Part shown: piece by piece, positions 39,984 to 47,517 of the stretch | Numbering within the stretch: position 1 is the first letter of the stretch | Layout: each line of letters opens with the position of its first letter | Source: Pseudoflavonifractor sp. Marseille-P3106 | GTDB lineage: Bacteria > Bacillota > Clostridia > Oscillospirales > Oscillospiraceae | Reading direction: 5' to 3' | DNA: 64,000 nt | Assembly (NCBI GenBank): GCA_900169975.1 | Contig: LT827126.1 | Span: 310,001 to 374,000 of the forward strand | Translations under genes and position numbers: made by a program | Notes under the pieces: generated by a model | What the model saw: only the letters and a program-made list of their open reading frames with translations | Databases searched by the model: none | Told to the model about the DNA's origin: nothing

Positions 39984-41006
39984 ATGGAGACTGAAAAGAC
40001 TCCCCAATTTACCATAATTATAGCCGATAAGCCAGAAGAGGAAGCTCTGGCTAGTATTGATTCTTCAAGTTCAAGCAAAGCAGCGAAGAAACAGGCTGAA
40101 GCAAAACATGCGGCAGAGGTTCAAGACAGGGTTAAATCCATCAAGGCTGGGCAGGAAAAAGTATATCCAGTTGATGTCCAGTCTCTATATGCGGAGCCCA
40201 ATCCAACTCTTCGCACAAAACTCATCGCTACGGTTCTTGATGCCTGTAGAGGCGAGATTATGCAGCGAACAGATGCTGTTATCAAAGAAAAATACGGTCG
40301 CTCCCGGTGTGCAATAGCGGAAGACTGCGGAATGGACCAGACGGCGCTTGCCCGAACTTTAAATCGCAGGTTTTATCTGCCGATGGATTCTTGCGAGAAG
40401 TTCTGCTATAAGTACCTGAATAAAAGCATCCACGAACTGTTCTTTGGATTTCCAAAGGCAACGCCCCTTCCACGGCACTTAAATTTTCTCGGCCAGGAGC
40501 TGGACAGGCTGAATGGTTCAGGCAGCGACGGCGCGTACGAACTGTGCTCTTTGTATATGCTCTGCAAAGAAATCTTTGACAGGGATGAAGATAAATTCCA
40601 GGGTTCATTGAATGCTCCTGTTGTGGAGGGAGCAGCCTTTGCCATTTGCAGAGAGCGTCTCTATGAAATCGCGGATGGAGTATTCAGCATCCCGGAAGAA
40701 GGCGCTGGGCGTGTCCTATCGTCCAATGTCCGCGCCTGGATACGGAAAATACAGTACAGTGAGGAAGCAAATGGTACGACGTTTGCCATCATGCACTTGG
40801 CGATAGAGTATCAAACGACCATGGATTATCTGTTGGTCAGGAACTATGTTCAGGTGGGCGATATCTGCTATCGTGACGAAGACGGCAGCGAAGTCATCAT
40901 CAAAGACCGCTATGCGAGGGACATCTTTGGAATGATTTTACAGATGTCCGAAAAAGCCAGAACTGAATTTATCCGTCAGGCGTGGTATCGCCTGCTTTTT
41001 AAATAG
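39984..41006 (+). CDS. Helix-turn-helix-like protein, partner of the preceding gene
   Basis: 340 residues, starting 3 nt after the previous stop, with GGAGG in the previous gene. Residues about 98-150 (CAIAEDCGMDQTALARTLNRRFYLPMDSCEKFCYKYLNKSIHELFFG) resemble an XRE-type HTH and the trailing helices seen in the upstream gene product, so the two may be distant paralogues or heteromer partners. The C-terminal half is unrecognised. It ends in a hairpin and precedes array K and the MoxR-VWA module. Confidence 0.6.
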   Translation: METEKTPQFTIIIADKPEEEALASIDSSSSSKAAKKQAEAKHAAEVQDRVKSIKAGQEKVYPVDVQSLYAEPNPTLRTKLIATVLDACRGEIMQRTDAVIKEKYGRSRCAIAEDCGMDQTALARTLNRRFYLPMDSCEKFCYKYLNKSIHELFFGFPKATPLPRHLNFLGQELDRLNGSGSDGAYELCSLYMLCKEIFDRDEDKFQGSLNAPVVEGAAFAICRERLYEIADGVFSIPEEGAGRVLSSNVRAWIRKIQYSEEANGTTFAIMHLAIEYQTTMDYLLVRNYVQVGDICYRDEDGSEVIIKDRYARDIFGMILQMSEKARTEFIRQAWYRLLFK

Positions 41007-41021
41007 ATAGCATCCCTTCTT

Positions 41022-41056
41022 TCCCTGCTCTGCTGAAACACAGAGCAGGGATTTTG
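41022..41056 (+). terminator. Intrinsic terminator
   Basis: Eleven-bp arms 41022-41032 and 41041-41051 (TCCCTGCTCTG and complement), followed by TTTTG. Confidence 0.75.
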
Positions 41057-41071
41057 CACGCACACTGCTCA

Positions 41072-41119
41072 CGGTACTTAGGTGCTTAAACACTTAGGTG
41101 CCTAAGTTCTTGAGTGCTC
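41072..41119. repeat. 8-bp phased repeat array K (6 units)
   Basis: CGGTACTT, AGGTGCTT, AAACACTT, AGGTGCCT, AAGTTCTT and GAGTGCTC in phase, ending 29 bp before the -35 of leader copy 7. ACTTAGG and CCTAAGT within it can pair. Confidence 0.8.
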
Positions 41120-41148
41120 TTTGAGGATTCTTGTTCAGCCTGCTCAAT

Positions 41149-41350
41149 TTGACTTACTTTCCAGCGCGTGGTAGCATAGTTCTATAAAACAAGGAAGTAT
41201 CTTAATTTAATTATACATTTTCATCGGTATTACAAGGCAGTTGTTCTGGATTTCCAGAGCGGCTGCCTTTTTATATATACACAAACTTTTAAAGATGCCC
41301 GTAAGAACATAAGACCCTGTACGAATCCAGGGCAGGCGGGCGAAAGGAGT
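41149..41350 (+). promoter_or_regulatory. AGGAAGTATC-type leader, copy 7
   Basis: TTGACT (41149-41154), TAGCAT (41172-41177), spacer 17; motif AGGAAGTATC at 41192-41201. A 17-bp stem (41234-41250 with 41253-41269) leads into TTTTTATATATACACAAAC. This controls the MoxR-VWA module. The 351-bp gap holds terminator, array and leader only. Confidence 0.75.
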
Positions 41351-41357
41351 AAGTATT

Positions 41358-41564
41358 ATGTACGACTATGACTATTTCACAAAACGGATGGGTTATGTTA
41401 TTGATGACGTACCCCTCGGCTCCAGAGAAGCAGCTTATGACTATCTGGTCACGAAATGCGGAATGGATGACACGGAAGCGGAGTCCTTCCTGCATCGCAT
41501 CCGCAGTGAGTACTTGGCAAGGGTCCGGGCTGCGAAAAAGGCGTTGAAGGAGGTGCGTGGATAA
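41358..41564 (+). CDS. Small hypothetical protein leading the MoxR-VWA operon
   Basis: 68 residues, ATG 8 nt after AAAGGAG. Tyr/Asp-rich start (MYDYDYFTKRMGYVIDDVPLG), then a helical, basic C-terminal half. The stop overlaps the next start by one base (TAATG), so it is translationally coupled to the ATPase gene and may be a co-factor or specificity subunit. No family recognised. Confidence 0.6.
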   Translation: MYDYDYFTKRMGYVIDDVPLGSREAAYDYLVTKCGMDDTEAESFLHRIRSEYLARVRAAKKALKEVRG

Positions 41565-43354
41565 TGGCGACCCATGCCTTGAATGTTCAGGCTGCGAGTT
41601 GGAATTCCGACCTTTTCCCGGCGGAAATCTCTACGTGGAGTTCGACTCTGAATGACCCAAACTCGCTGTCTCCTCTTAGAATGAGTCCAAACGGCACAGT
41701 AACAGGCGCACAACGCACTATTCTGAGCGTCGACGCAGCACGGGCCATCATCGCTTACATCAAAAGAGGCGACGCTGATATGGCCCTTGTGGACACGGGG
41801 AACGGCATGACCTACTCGGCGGAAAAGACCCTGCCGGATGGGACAACACTCGTTGCAACAGTGAATCGGCCGTCATTCCAAAGCAACACTTTAAATCTCA
41901 GGGCCTCTATCGTAACGGCAGCGGGTGCGTATACCCCAATCCCGCCTCTTTCCAGGAACTCTACTGTCGATTTATCCCCCGTCTTTCTATGCCTGCTGGC
42001 GCACGCAATCGAGTCCTATCAAACCGTTTCAGAAGATATCGATTTGCTTGCAGCACACTATGCAACGACAGGAAAGTTTGACGGTGCGGCTGTCAACTTC
42101 CGCAGAATTGCGGATTCGCTGGTATTCATTCTAAATGAAAAACTCTTTGACGTCGCAGTCCCCGGGAGCAATATCGATATGCTGGCACAGCAGTCCGTAA
42201 CGATGGGCAGTTTGAACGGAGTCACTATTTGTGGGACTCCTAACATTCTGGCTGAAATCAATGGAGTGAAACGGGCAACTGCAAGAACAATGACTTTTGC
42301 AGAGGCGAAGGCAAAATTCAAGTCTTTTGCTCAGAAGCATGAGTGGAGCGATGAAGAACGGGCACTTATCCCGGTGTTTCCCGAGGACTACAAGGTTCCT
42401 CAGGAAGCAATCAAAATCGCGGACCTCTATGTGGCTACGCGAAACAGCCGTAGGCCCATGAACAACTTCATGTGGCGTGGCGTTACCTCCTATGGTAAAT
42501 CCAGCGGTGTGGAGCTGATGGCGGCATTCCTTGAAATCCCGCTCCTGCGGATGACCTGTTCGACCTCGATGGAGACCCAGGACTTCCTGTCAAACTTTGT
42601 CCCGGACAATGGCCCTCAAGGAAGCATGGCAGGGGAGCTGCCGTCCTTCACGGAGATTTCCGCAGACCCGGCTACCGCATACCAGATGCTGACCGGCATT
42701 GAGGATGATAATGCGACCTGCGATATGTGCCTGAAGGCATATGCAGAAGCCGCTGTCGCCCGGGCTGGGAATGGGTCTGCCCGATTCAAGCATGTAGAGA
42801 GCAATTTCGTTAAGGCTCTGACCCGTGGCTATATCGTGGAAATCCAGGAAATCAGCCGAATCAAAGACGCCGGTGTGCTGGTCGGACTCAATGAGTATGA
42901 CCGGCCAGGCGCGATTATCCCCCTGGTGGACGGCTCCTTTAAGCGCCGCCACCCGGATGCGATGGTCGTGTACACCGATAACGTCGGCTATGCATCCTGC
43001 CGGGCGATTGACCCGTCAGTCCTGCGCCGGATGTCCATTATCATCGACTCCTACGACATGCCGCGAGAGGACGTTATTGCCCGCGTGCTCTACAATACGG
43101 ATTTCCCTGACAGCTCGATGCTTGACCAAATGTACGACGTCTGGTCCGCAATCCAGGAATACTGCCAGGAGCACGACATCTCTGATGGTACTGTCTCGGT
43201 GACAGAACTGGAGATGTGGGCGCTCGCCGTGAAAGTGGATAACATGAGCAACATCAAGGATTACTGCCGTGACTGCGTTGTTGCAAAAGCGACCTCAGAC
43301 CGGCAGGAGCAGGAAGCAATTATGGCGGATGTTGTGGATATCCGTCTGAGTTAA
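41564..43354 (+). CDS. MoxR/CobS-like AAA+ ATPase with altered Walker B
   Basis: 596 residues. Residues 1-290 are a unique N-terminal region. The AAA+ core starts near 300: Walker A GVTSYGKS (306-313), Walker B position IVEIQEI (about 424-430, where D-E is replaced by Q-E), sensor-1-like VVYTDNVGY, and an arginine-finger region DPSVLRRMSIIIDSYDMP. This layout matches MoxR and CobS/RavA chaperone ATPases that pair with VWA proteins to remodel targets or insert metals, and a VWA gene follows. The missing Walker B Asp may lower hydrolysis. A hairpin separates it from the VWA gene. Confidence 0.78.
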   Translation: MATHALNVQAASWNSDLFPAEISTWSSTLNDPNSLSPLRMSPNGTVTGAQRTILSVDAARAIIAYIKRGDADMALVDTGNGMTYSAEKTLPDGTTLVATVNRPSFQSNTLNLRASIVTAAGAYTPIPPLSRNSTVDLSPVFLCLLAHAIESYQTVSEDIDLLAAHYATTGKFDGAAVNFRRIADSLVFILNEKLFDVAVPGSNIDMLAQQSVTMGSLNGVTICGTPNILAEINGVKRATARTMTFAEAKAKFKSFAQKHEWSDEERALIPVFPEDYKVPQEAIKIADLYVATRNSRRPMNNFMWRGVTSYGKSSGVELMAAFLEIPLLRMTCSTSMETQDFLSNFVPDNGPQGSMAGELPSFTEISADPATAYQMLTGIEDDNATCDMCLKAYAEAAVARAGNGSARFKHVESNFVKALTRGYIVEIQEISRIKDAGVLVGLNEYDRPGAIIPLVDGSFKRRHPDAMVVYTDNVGYASCRAIDPSVLRRMSIIIDSYDMPREDVIARVLYNTDFPDSSMLDQMYDVWSAIQEYCQEHDISDGTVSVTELEMWALAVKVDNMSNIKDYCRDCVVAKATSDRQEQEAIMADVVDIRLS

Positions 43355-43360
43355 GTTACA

Positions 43361-43391
43361 AGCGGAGCCTGAAGTTTCAGGCTCCGCTTTC
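43361..43391 (+). terminator. Hairpin between the ATPase and VWA genes
   Basis: Perfect 13-bp arms 43361-43373 and 43376-43388, a very short loop and a weak T tail. It may attenuate rather than block transcription, lowering VWA expression relative to the ATPase. Confidence 0.6.
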
Positions 43392-43406
43392 TGAAAGGAG
43401 TGCAAT

Positions 43407-45485
43407 ATGCCAAAAAGAGATATTGCGGCTCGGCTACGTCAGATGACGGCCGAGCAGTGTGCCACCCTGGACCCGCAGGAGATATTTACCTCTCCCGAGT
43501 TTGCAGAACACCTGCAGGGCCTGGTGAATGAGACCATGAAGATTGGAGGCAAGGCGACTAGCGAAATCTCCGTCAATGTGGTTACTACGCCGAACTCTCC
43601 ACCTGGTTGGACAGACGGCAACGACATCTATGTCAATACCATCAATTCCGTATCCAGCCACTACACCTTGCCTTTGGAACAGTTTATCACACTTCGTGGC
43701 ATCTGCTTCCATGAGTGCAGTCATGTACTCTACTTGGACTTCAACGAGGAGAAAAAGGCGCTGAAGTCTATTGGAGATGGCAAATTGTATGGCGAACTTC
43801 TTGTCCCACAGACTGCGGAAGATGATTTGATGATGCACGAAATGGAGGATGCCTTGGCTGACCCTCTGTACCGTCCTATCTTCCAGCAGGTCTTTTCTGA
43901 CGTCACTAATACGATAGACGACCCCCATGATGAGGGGAAAATCATCCGTCGGTTTGGCGGCATCGTGGAACAGGGCATTGTCTTGGCCCGCGAGTCCCTG
44001 CTTCGTTCCTTCGATTATGCGGAGAACATCGTCGCAGGAAAGGGCTCAGACCTGGAAAAAATATATAGCCTTATGCTGGAGTACGCCCGGTTTGAAACCA
44101 TCATGATGCGGGACCAGGACGCCTGCTTGAAAACTCAGCCGCTGGTCCAGTGCGTTGTCTCCCTGGCCAAGCCGATTGCCACCGCCCGTTGGACGGATGA
44201 CATGAAGGTGCGGTTCGCGCAAATCAATGAGATTATGCTGAAGCTCTGGCCCTATATTAAGGCTGAGTTGGAAAAGCAGAAACAGCAAAAGAAACAGGAG
44301 AAGCAAAATCAACAGGGGGACGATGATTCTAAGAATCCGCAGGGCAATCAGTCTGGAGGCAATTCCACGCAGGAAGCGGTACAGAATATTTTGGACCAAC
44401 TCCAGAAGGTATCCCAAAATCAGAACGTCTCTGCTCACCCGAACCGGCGCACTTCCTCCACGGAAGCTGTCAAGAATCGGCAGGCCGCTCGGGCTGGGAA
44501 GCAACCAGCCAGTGGGGAGAAGACCCGTCCAGTGAATCAGGACAGTGCAATGAAGTCTGCCCAGGCCGCCTTGGACGCTGTTGCGAAGAAAGTCGCAGAA
44601 CGGATTGCGGCGGCAGCCATGGAGCGGGACTTGACATCAAACCTGATGATGGAGATAGACCAGACCGCTATCGGCTCCAGTCACAGCGGCAAAATATGTG
44701 CAAAGCGTGATTTAGAGGTAGATGCCAGTGACATCAAGTTGTACGAGAGGCAGATGGAGGATGTAAAGGCATACTCCAAGAGGCTCCAGAGACGGATGTC
44801 TGATGCTCTGCGTGACATGCAGGAAGGTGGGGTGGCCCATCACAAGCAGTTTGGCAACCGTATCGAGGCCCAATATGCCTACCGCCCGGACCAGAAGTTC
44901 TATGCGAACAAAAAACTGCCGCAGGACTGGCCCTCTATGGCAATCTCCATCCTGGTAGACCTCTCCACCTCCATGCGAGGGGAGCGGCTGAACTCTGCAA
45001 TGAAGGCAACGATGCTGCTCTATGACTTCGCCACCGGCTTAGGTATTCCTGTATTTGTAGCTGGACACAATGCCGTGTTTGGTCAGGTCAACTATCAAAT
45101 CATGGCGGACTTTGAGAAGGTGAGTGAGAACGATAAGTACCGGCTTGCGCACATGTACCTGAGCGGGTGCAATCGGGACGGAGCGGCCATTGAGGTCTCT
45201 TCGTCGCTATTGGCTAAACGGAGCGAAGATGTCAAACTCCTGTTCATTATCTCGGACGGGCAGCCTAACGATGGAAACTATAAGGGAGAAACCGCCAAGA
45301 AGGATATCCAGGACATCCTGACCAAGTACCGCCGCAAGGGTATTACGACCTTTGCCACGGCAATCGGGTCAGACAAGGATAAAATCAAAGCAATCTATGG
45401 GGACGGGTATCTGGACATCACAGATTTGACTCAATTCCCCAAGCAACTGACCAACATGGTCGTGAAGCGCATCATGCGCTATTGA
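43407..45485 (+). CDS. HExxH metallopeptidase-like - VWA domain protein (CobT-like)
   Basis: 692 residues. The N-terminal region contains FHECSHVLYLD (His102-Glu103, His106), an HExxH zinc-peptidase motif, with an acidic HEMEDALAD helix about 40 residues later that could give the third ligand. A Gln/Lys/Ser-rich linker (about 290-370) follows. The C-terminal VWA domain (about 510-692) has the metal site DLSTS at 518-522 and FIISDGQPND near 616. CobT of cobaltochelatase and other MoxR partners have a VWA; an intact HExxH in the same chain suggests a protease or metal-handling unit controlled by the ATPase. Ribosome site AAAGGAG. Substrate unknown. Confidence 0.78.
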   Translation: MPKRDIAARLRQMTAEQCATLDPQEIFTSPEFAEHLQGLVNETMKIGGKATSEISVNVVTTPNSPPGWTDGNDIYVNTINSVSSHYTLPLEQFITLRGICFHECSHVLYLDFNEEKKALKSIGDGKLYGELLVPQTAEDDLMMHEMEDALADPLYRPIFQQVFSDVTNTIDDPHDEGKIIRRFGGIVEQGIVLARESLLRSFDYAENIVAGKGSDLEKIYSLMLEYARFETIMMRDQDACLKTQPLVQCVVSLAKPIATARWTDDMKVRFAQINEIMLKLWPYIKAELEKQKQQKKQEKQNQQGDDDSKNPQGNQSGGNSTQEAVQNILDQLQKVSQNQNVSAHPNRRTSSTEAVKNRQAARAGKQPASGEKTRPVNQDSAMKSAQAALDAVAKKVAERIAAAAMERDLTSNLMMEIDQTAIGSSHSGKICAKRDLEVDASDIKLYERQMEDVKAYSKRLQRRMSDALRDMQEGGVAHHKQFGNRIEAQYAYRPDQKFYANKKLPQDWPSMAISILVDLSTSMRGERLNSAMKATMLLYDFATGLGIPVFVAGHNAVFGQVNYQIMADFEKVSENDKYRLAHMYLSGCNRDGAAIEVSSSLLAKRSEDVKLLFIISDGQPNDGNYKGETAKKDIQDILTKYRRKGITTFATAIGSDKDKIKAIYGDGYLDITDLTQFPKQLTNMVVKRIMRY

Positions 45486-45493
45486 ACATGCAA

Positions 45494-45530
45494 AGAGGCT
45501 CGTACCGCTATGCGGTGCGGGCCTCTTCAT
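45494..45530 (+). terminator. Intrinsic terminator
   Basis: Fifteen-bp arms 45494-45508 and 45512-45526 with two G-T wobbles, followed by a T-containing tail that runs into array L. Confidence 0.75.
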
Positions 45531-45532
45531 TT

Positions 45533-45572
45533 AGGCACTTAGGTGAGTAGGTGCTTAGACACTTAAGCACCT
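45533..45572. repeat. 8-bp phased repeat array L (5 units)
   Basis: AGGCACTT, AGGTGAGT, AGGTGCTT, AGACACTT and AAGCACCT in phase. AGGTGCTTA and TAAGCACCT pair perfectly over 9 bp. It ends 47 bp before the -35 of leader copy 8. Confidence 0.8.
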
Positions 45573-45619
45573 AGTGAAAATGGAGTGACCAGTAGAAGAA
45601 TACCTACCATCTCGCAAAA

Positions 45620-45775
45620 TTGACCAATAAATTTTAACGTGGTACAATAATCCTATCAAATAAGGGAGTATCTCATTCACAAAACATCTAAATCATCGAA
45701 GATTCAAGACAGCTTTCCTAATTACATGGAGGGCTGTCTTTTTATATATATGCCACATCTCAAAAAGGAGGAATT
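45620..45775 (+). promoter_or_regulatory. AGGAAGTATC-type leader, copy 8
   Basis: TTGACC (45620-45625), TACAAT (45643-45648), spacer 17; motif AGGGAGTATC at 45663-45672. Stem 45707-45718 with 45728-45739, then a T run and ATATATA, then AAAAAGGAGG for the next gene. Confidence 0.75.
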
Positions 45776-45778
45776 TGA

Positions 45779-46699
45779 ATGGTCAACACCATCATTGCCA
45801 AGACGAACGGCAAGGATAAAGTCATTGACTTTCGAGATTGCCTGAACTTGGCAAACAAGGATGACTATGCAATGATGCATGGCATCGGAGGGAAAGAGCA
45901 CGCCCGGACATCAGTCATCAAGCTGACTATCTGCGATTACACGGCGGGGAAGGGGGAACTGTCCAAGACGGTTTCTGCCAATATCTCACCCGCCACATGC
46001 GAGAAATTGTTTGAGGTCTGCAAGCGAAACATTGGGACGCTCGTTGTCGATGACAATGTGGCTCCCTTGGTTGAGCAAAGGTCCCACAACAAGAAGCAGA
46101 ATAAGATTGCGGATATGCAGTTTGAAGTGCTTCAGCACGTTCTGAAACTCACGAAGGCAATCTATAAGGCGGCGAATCAGAAGCAGATGCCTGGCGTGGA
46201 AGTCATTGCGAACTCGCTGATTTCCATGCTCTCGCAGGCAAAAGACCATGTTTTGGCTCAGGAGGAAGACCCGCCCAGACCGGCCGCGTTTGAAATTCCG
46301 TGCCACTGTGACATCAACTATGTTCAGGACCGGGTTCATGCCAGCAAAGCCGGAGCGGATGGGTATGCCCCGGTCCAGCGGCTCACGATTGCCCATCATA
46401 CCTACCGGCAGGATGGCAAACAGAGCATGTATCCCTGGATGGTCAAGGTGGTAAACGGGAATGCCTTTGTGAAGGTCAGTGACATTGGGGCCACGACCTT
46501 CGACCCCAAGACACTCCGTGATACGACTGAGGCATTCATCATGATTTCAGACGACGATATGTTTCGTTGCATGAACAGCGTATTGCATTATATCGACGCC
46601 TGGGAAAAGTTGGCCTGTATCCCGCTTATCAAGGAGGGCTTGAAGAAGCGGCAGGCGGAGTATGAAGCGTATAAGCAGAGTCAGCAGGAAGGAGTGTAA
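45779..46699 (+). CDS. Hypothetical protein of the recombination/primase operon
   Basis: 306 residues, ATG after AAAAAGGAGG. No motif is recognised. The N-terminal half has helices with basic patches (HNKKQNKIADMQFEVLQHVLKLTKAIYKAANQKQ). The C-terminal half contains paired cysteine and histidine residues (IPCHCDINY, then IAHHTYRQDGKQ) and an acidic stretch. It is followed by the ERF annealing protein and primase genes on the same transcript, so a DNA-processing role is plausible but unproven. Confidence 0.6.
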   Translation: MVNTIIAKTNGKDKVIDFRDCLNLANKDDYAMMHGIGGKEHARTSVIKLTICDYTAGKGELSKTVSANISPATCEKLFEVCKRNIGTLVVDDNVAPLVEQRSHNKKQNKIADMQFEVLQHVLKLTKAIYKAANQKQMPGVEVIANSLISMLSQAKDHVLAQEEDPPRPAAFEIPCHCDINYVQDRVHASKAGADGYAPVQRLTIAHHTYRQDGKQSMYPWMVKVVNGNAFVKVSDIGATTFDPKTLRDTTEAFIMISDDDMFRCMNSVLHYIDAWEKLACIPLIKEGLKKRQAEYEAYKQSQQEGV

Positions 46700-46705
46700 A
46701 AACTA

Positions 46706-47488
46706 ATGGAACTGGATGAAGTCAAGAAACTGAACATTTTTGAGCGGGTGGCCCTCATTACAGCCGAAATCGGCTCTGTGACAAAAGACCTCAAGGTCGG
46801 TGAGGGGGAGAAGTCCTACCAGGCGACCAGTGAAGGAAGTGTCCTGTCGGCGGTGAAGCCGTTGGAAGAGAAGTACCGTGTCTTTTCCTATGCAGTGACC
46901 CGTGAGAAGGAGACACAAATCATTGAGAAGGAATATACCTGGAACGGACAGCAGCGGAAAATCCGCCTGGTCAAGGTTGACATCACGGCCACTTATCGAT
47001 TTGTGAACATCGATAACCCGAAGGAATACATCGAGACCATTTCCTACGGCACTGGCCTGGATACCGGCGACAAGGCGGCCGGGAAGGCGATGACCTATGC
47101 GGATAAGTATGCCCTGATGAAGATGTACAAAATTTCGACCGGCAACGCAAATGACCCGGATTCCTACAGTTCGCCCGATGATGGGTACATTTTCGGCCAG
47201 TTTGCGGACTATCCGAGTGAGGATAACCCGCTGGACTATTCGCCGAGAGAGGAACCAAAAGCAGAGCAAAGTGCTCAAAACGCCAATCCTGAAGGGGGCC
47301 GCATGAGCCTTGATGAGGCCAAAGCAGTCATTCTCCCGATTGGTGAGCATAAGGGCCACACCATGGGTGAAGTTCTTGCTATCAAGCCGGGACTCATCGA
47401 TTTCTATGCCAGCCAGAAATTCAATTCCGGCAAGTATCCGTATTTAAAGGAAGCGGCTCAGGTCATTCTTGAGAACCAAGGTGCTTAA
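46706..47488 (+). CDS. ERF-superfamily single-strand annealing protein
   Basis: 260 residues. The signature is GTGLDTGDKAAGKAMTYADKYALMKMYKIST (about 114-144), the classic ERF pattern G-x-D-x-x-DKA-x-x-KA-x-TYA-x-KY. It is preceded by a beta-rich segment (VKVDITATYRFVN) and followed by a second small domain (HKGHTMGEVLAIKPGLIDFYAS). ERF proteins pair complementary single strands for recombination in phages and conjugative plasmids. AAGGAG ribosome site. Its last codons lie in a two-unit copy of the 8-bp repeat. It works with the primase encoded next to it. Confidence 0.88.
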   Translation: MELDEVKKLNIFERVALITAEIGSVTKDLKVGEGEKSYQATSEGSVLSAVKPLEEKYRVFSYAVTREKETQIIEKEYTWNGQQRKIRLVKVDITATYRFVNIDNPKEYIETISYGTGLDTGDKAAGKAMTYADKYALMKMYKISTGNANDPDSYSSPDDGYIFGQFADYPSEDNPLDYSPREEPKAEQSAQNANPEGGRMSLDEAKAVILPIGEHKGHTMGEVLAIKPGLIDFYASQKFNSGKYPYLKEAAQVILENQGA

Positions 47489-47494
47489 GCACCA
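47479..47494. repeat. 8-bp repeat pair M
   Basis: AGGTGCTT and AAGCACCA back to back, a 14-bp palindromic core that includes the ERF stop codon. It shows that the unit can be tolerated inside coding sequence. Confidence 0.6.
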
Positions 47495-47517
47495 AAAGAA
47501 AGGAGGCAGCCTCGGCG

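Noticed and set aside
1547-47494. The 8-bp arrays as CRISPR
   Set aside because: Units are 8 bp, contiguous and degenerate with no spacers, and no cas genes are present.
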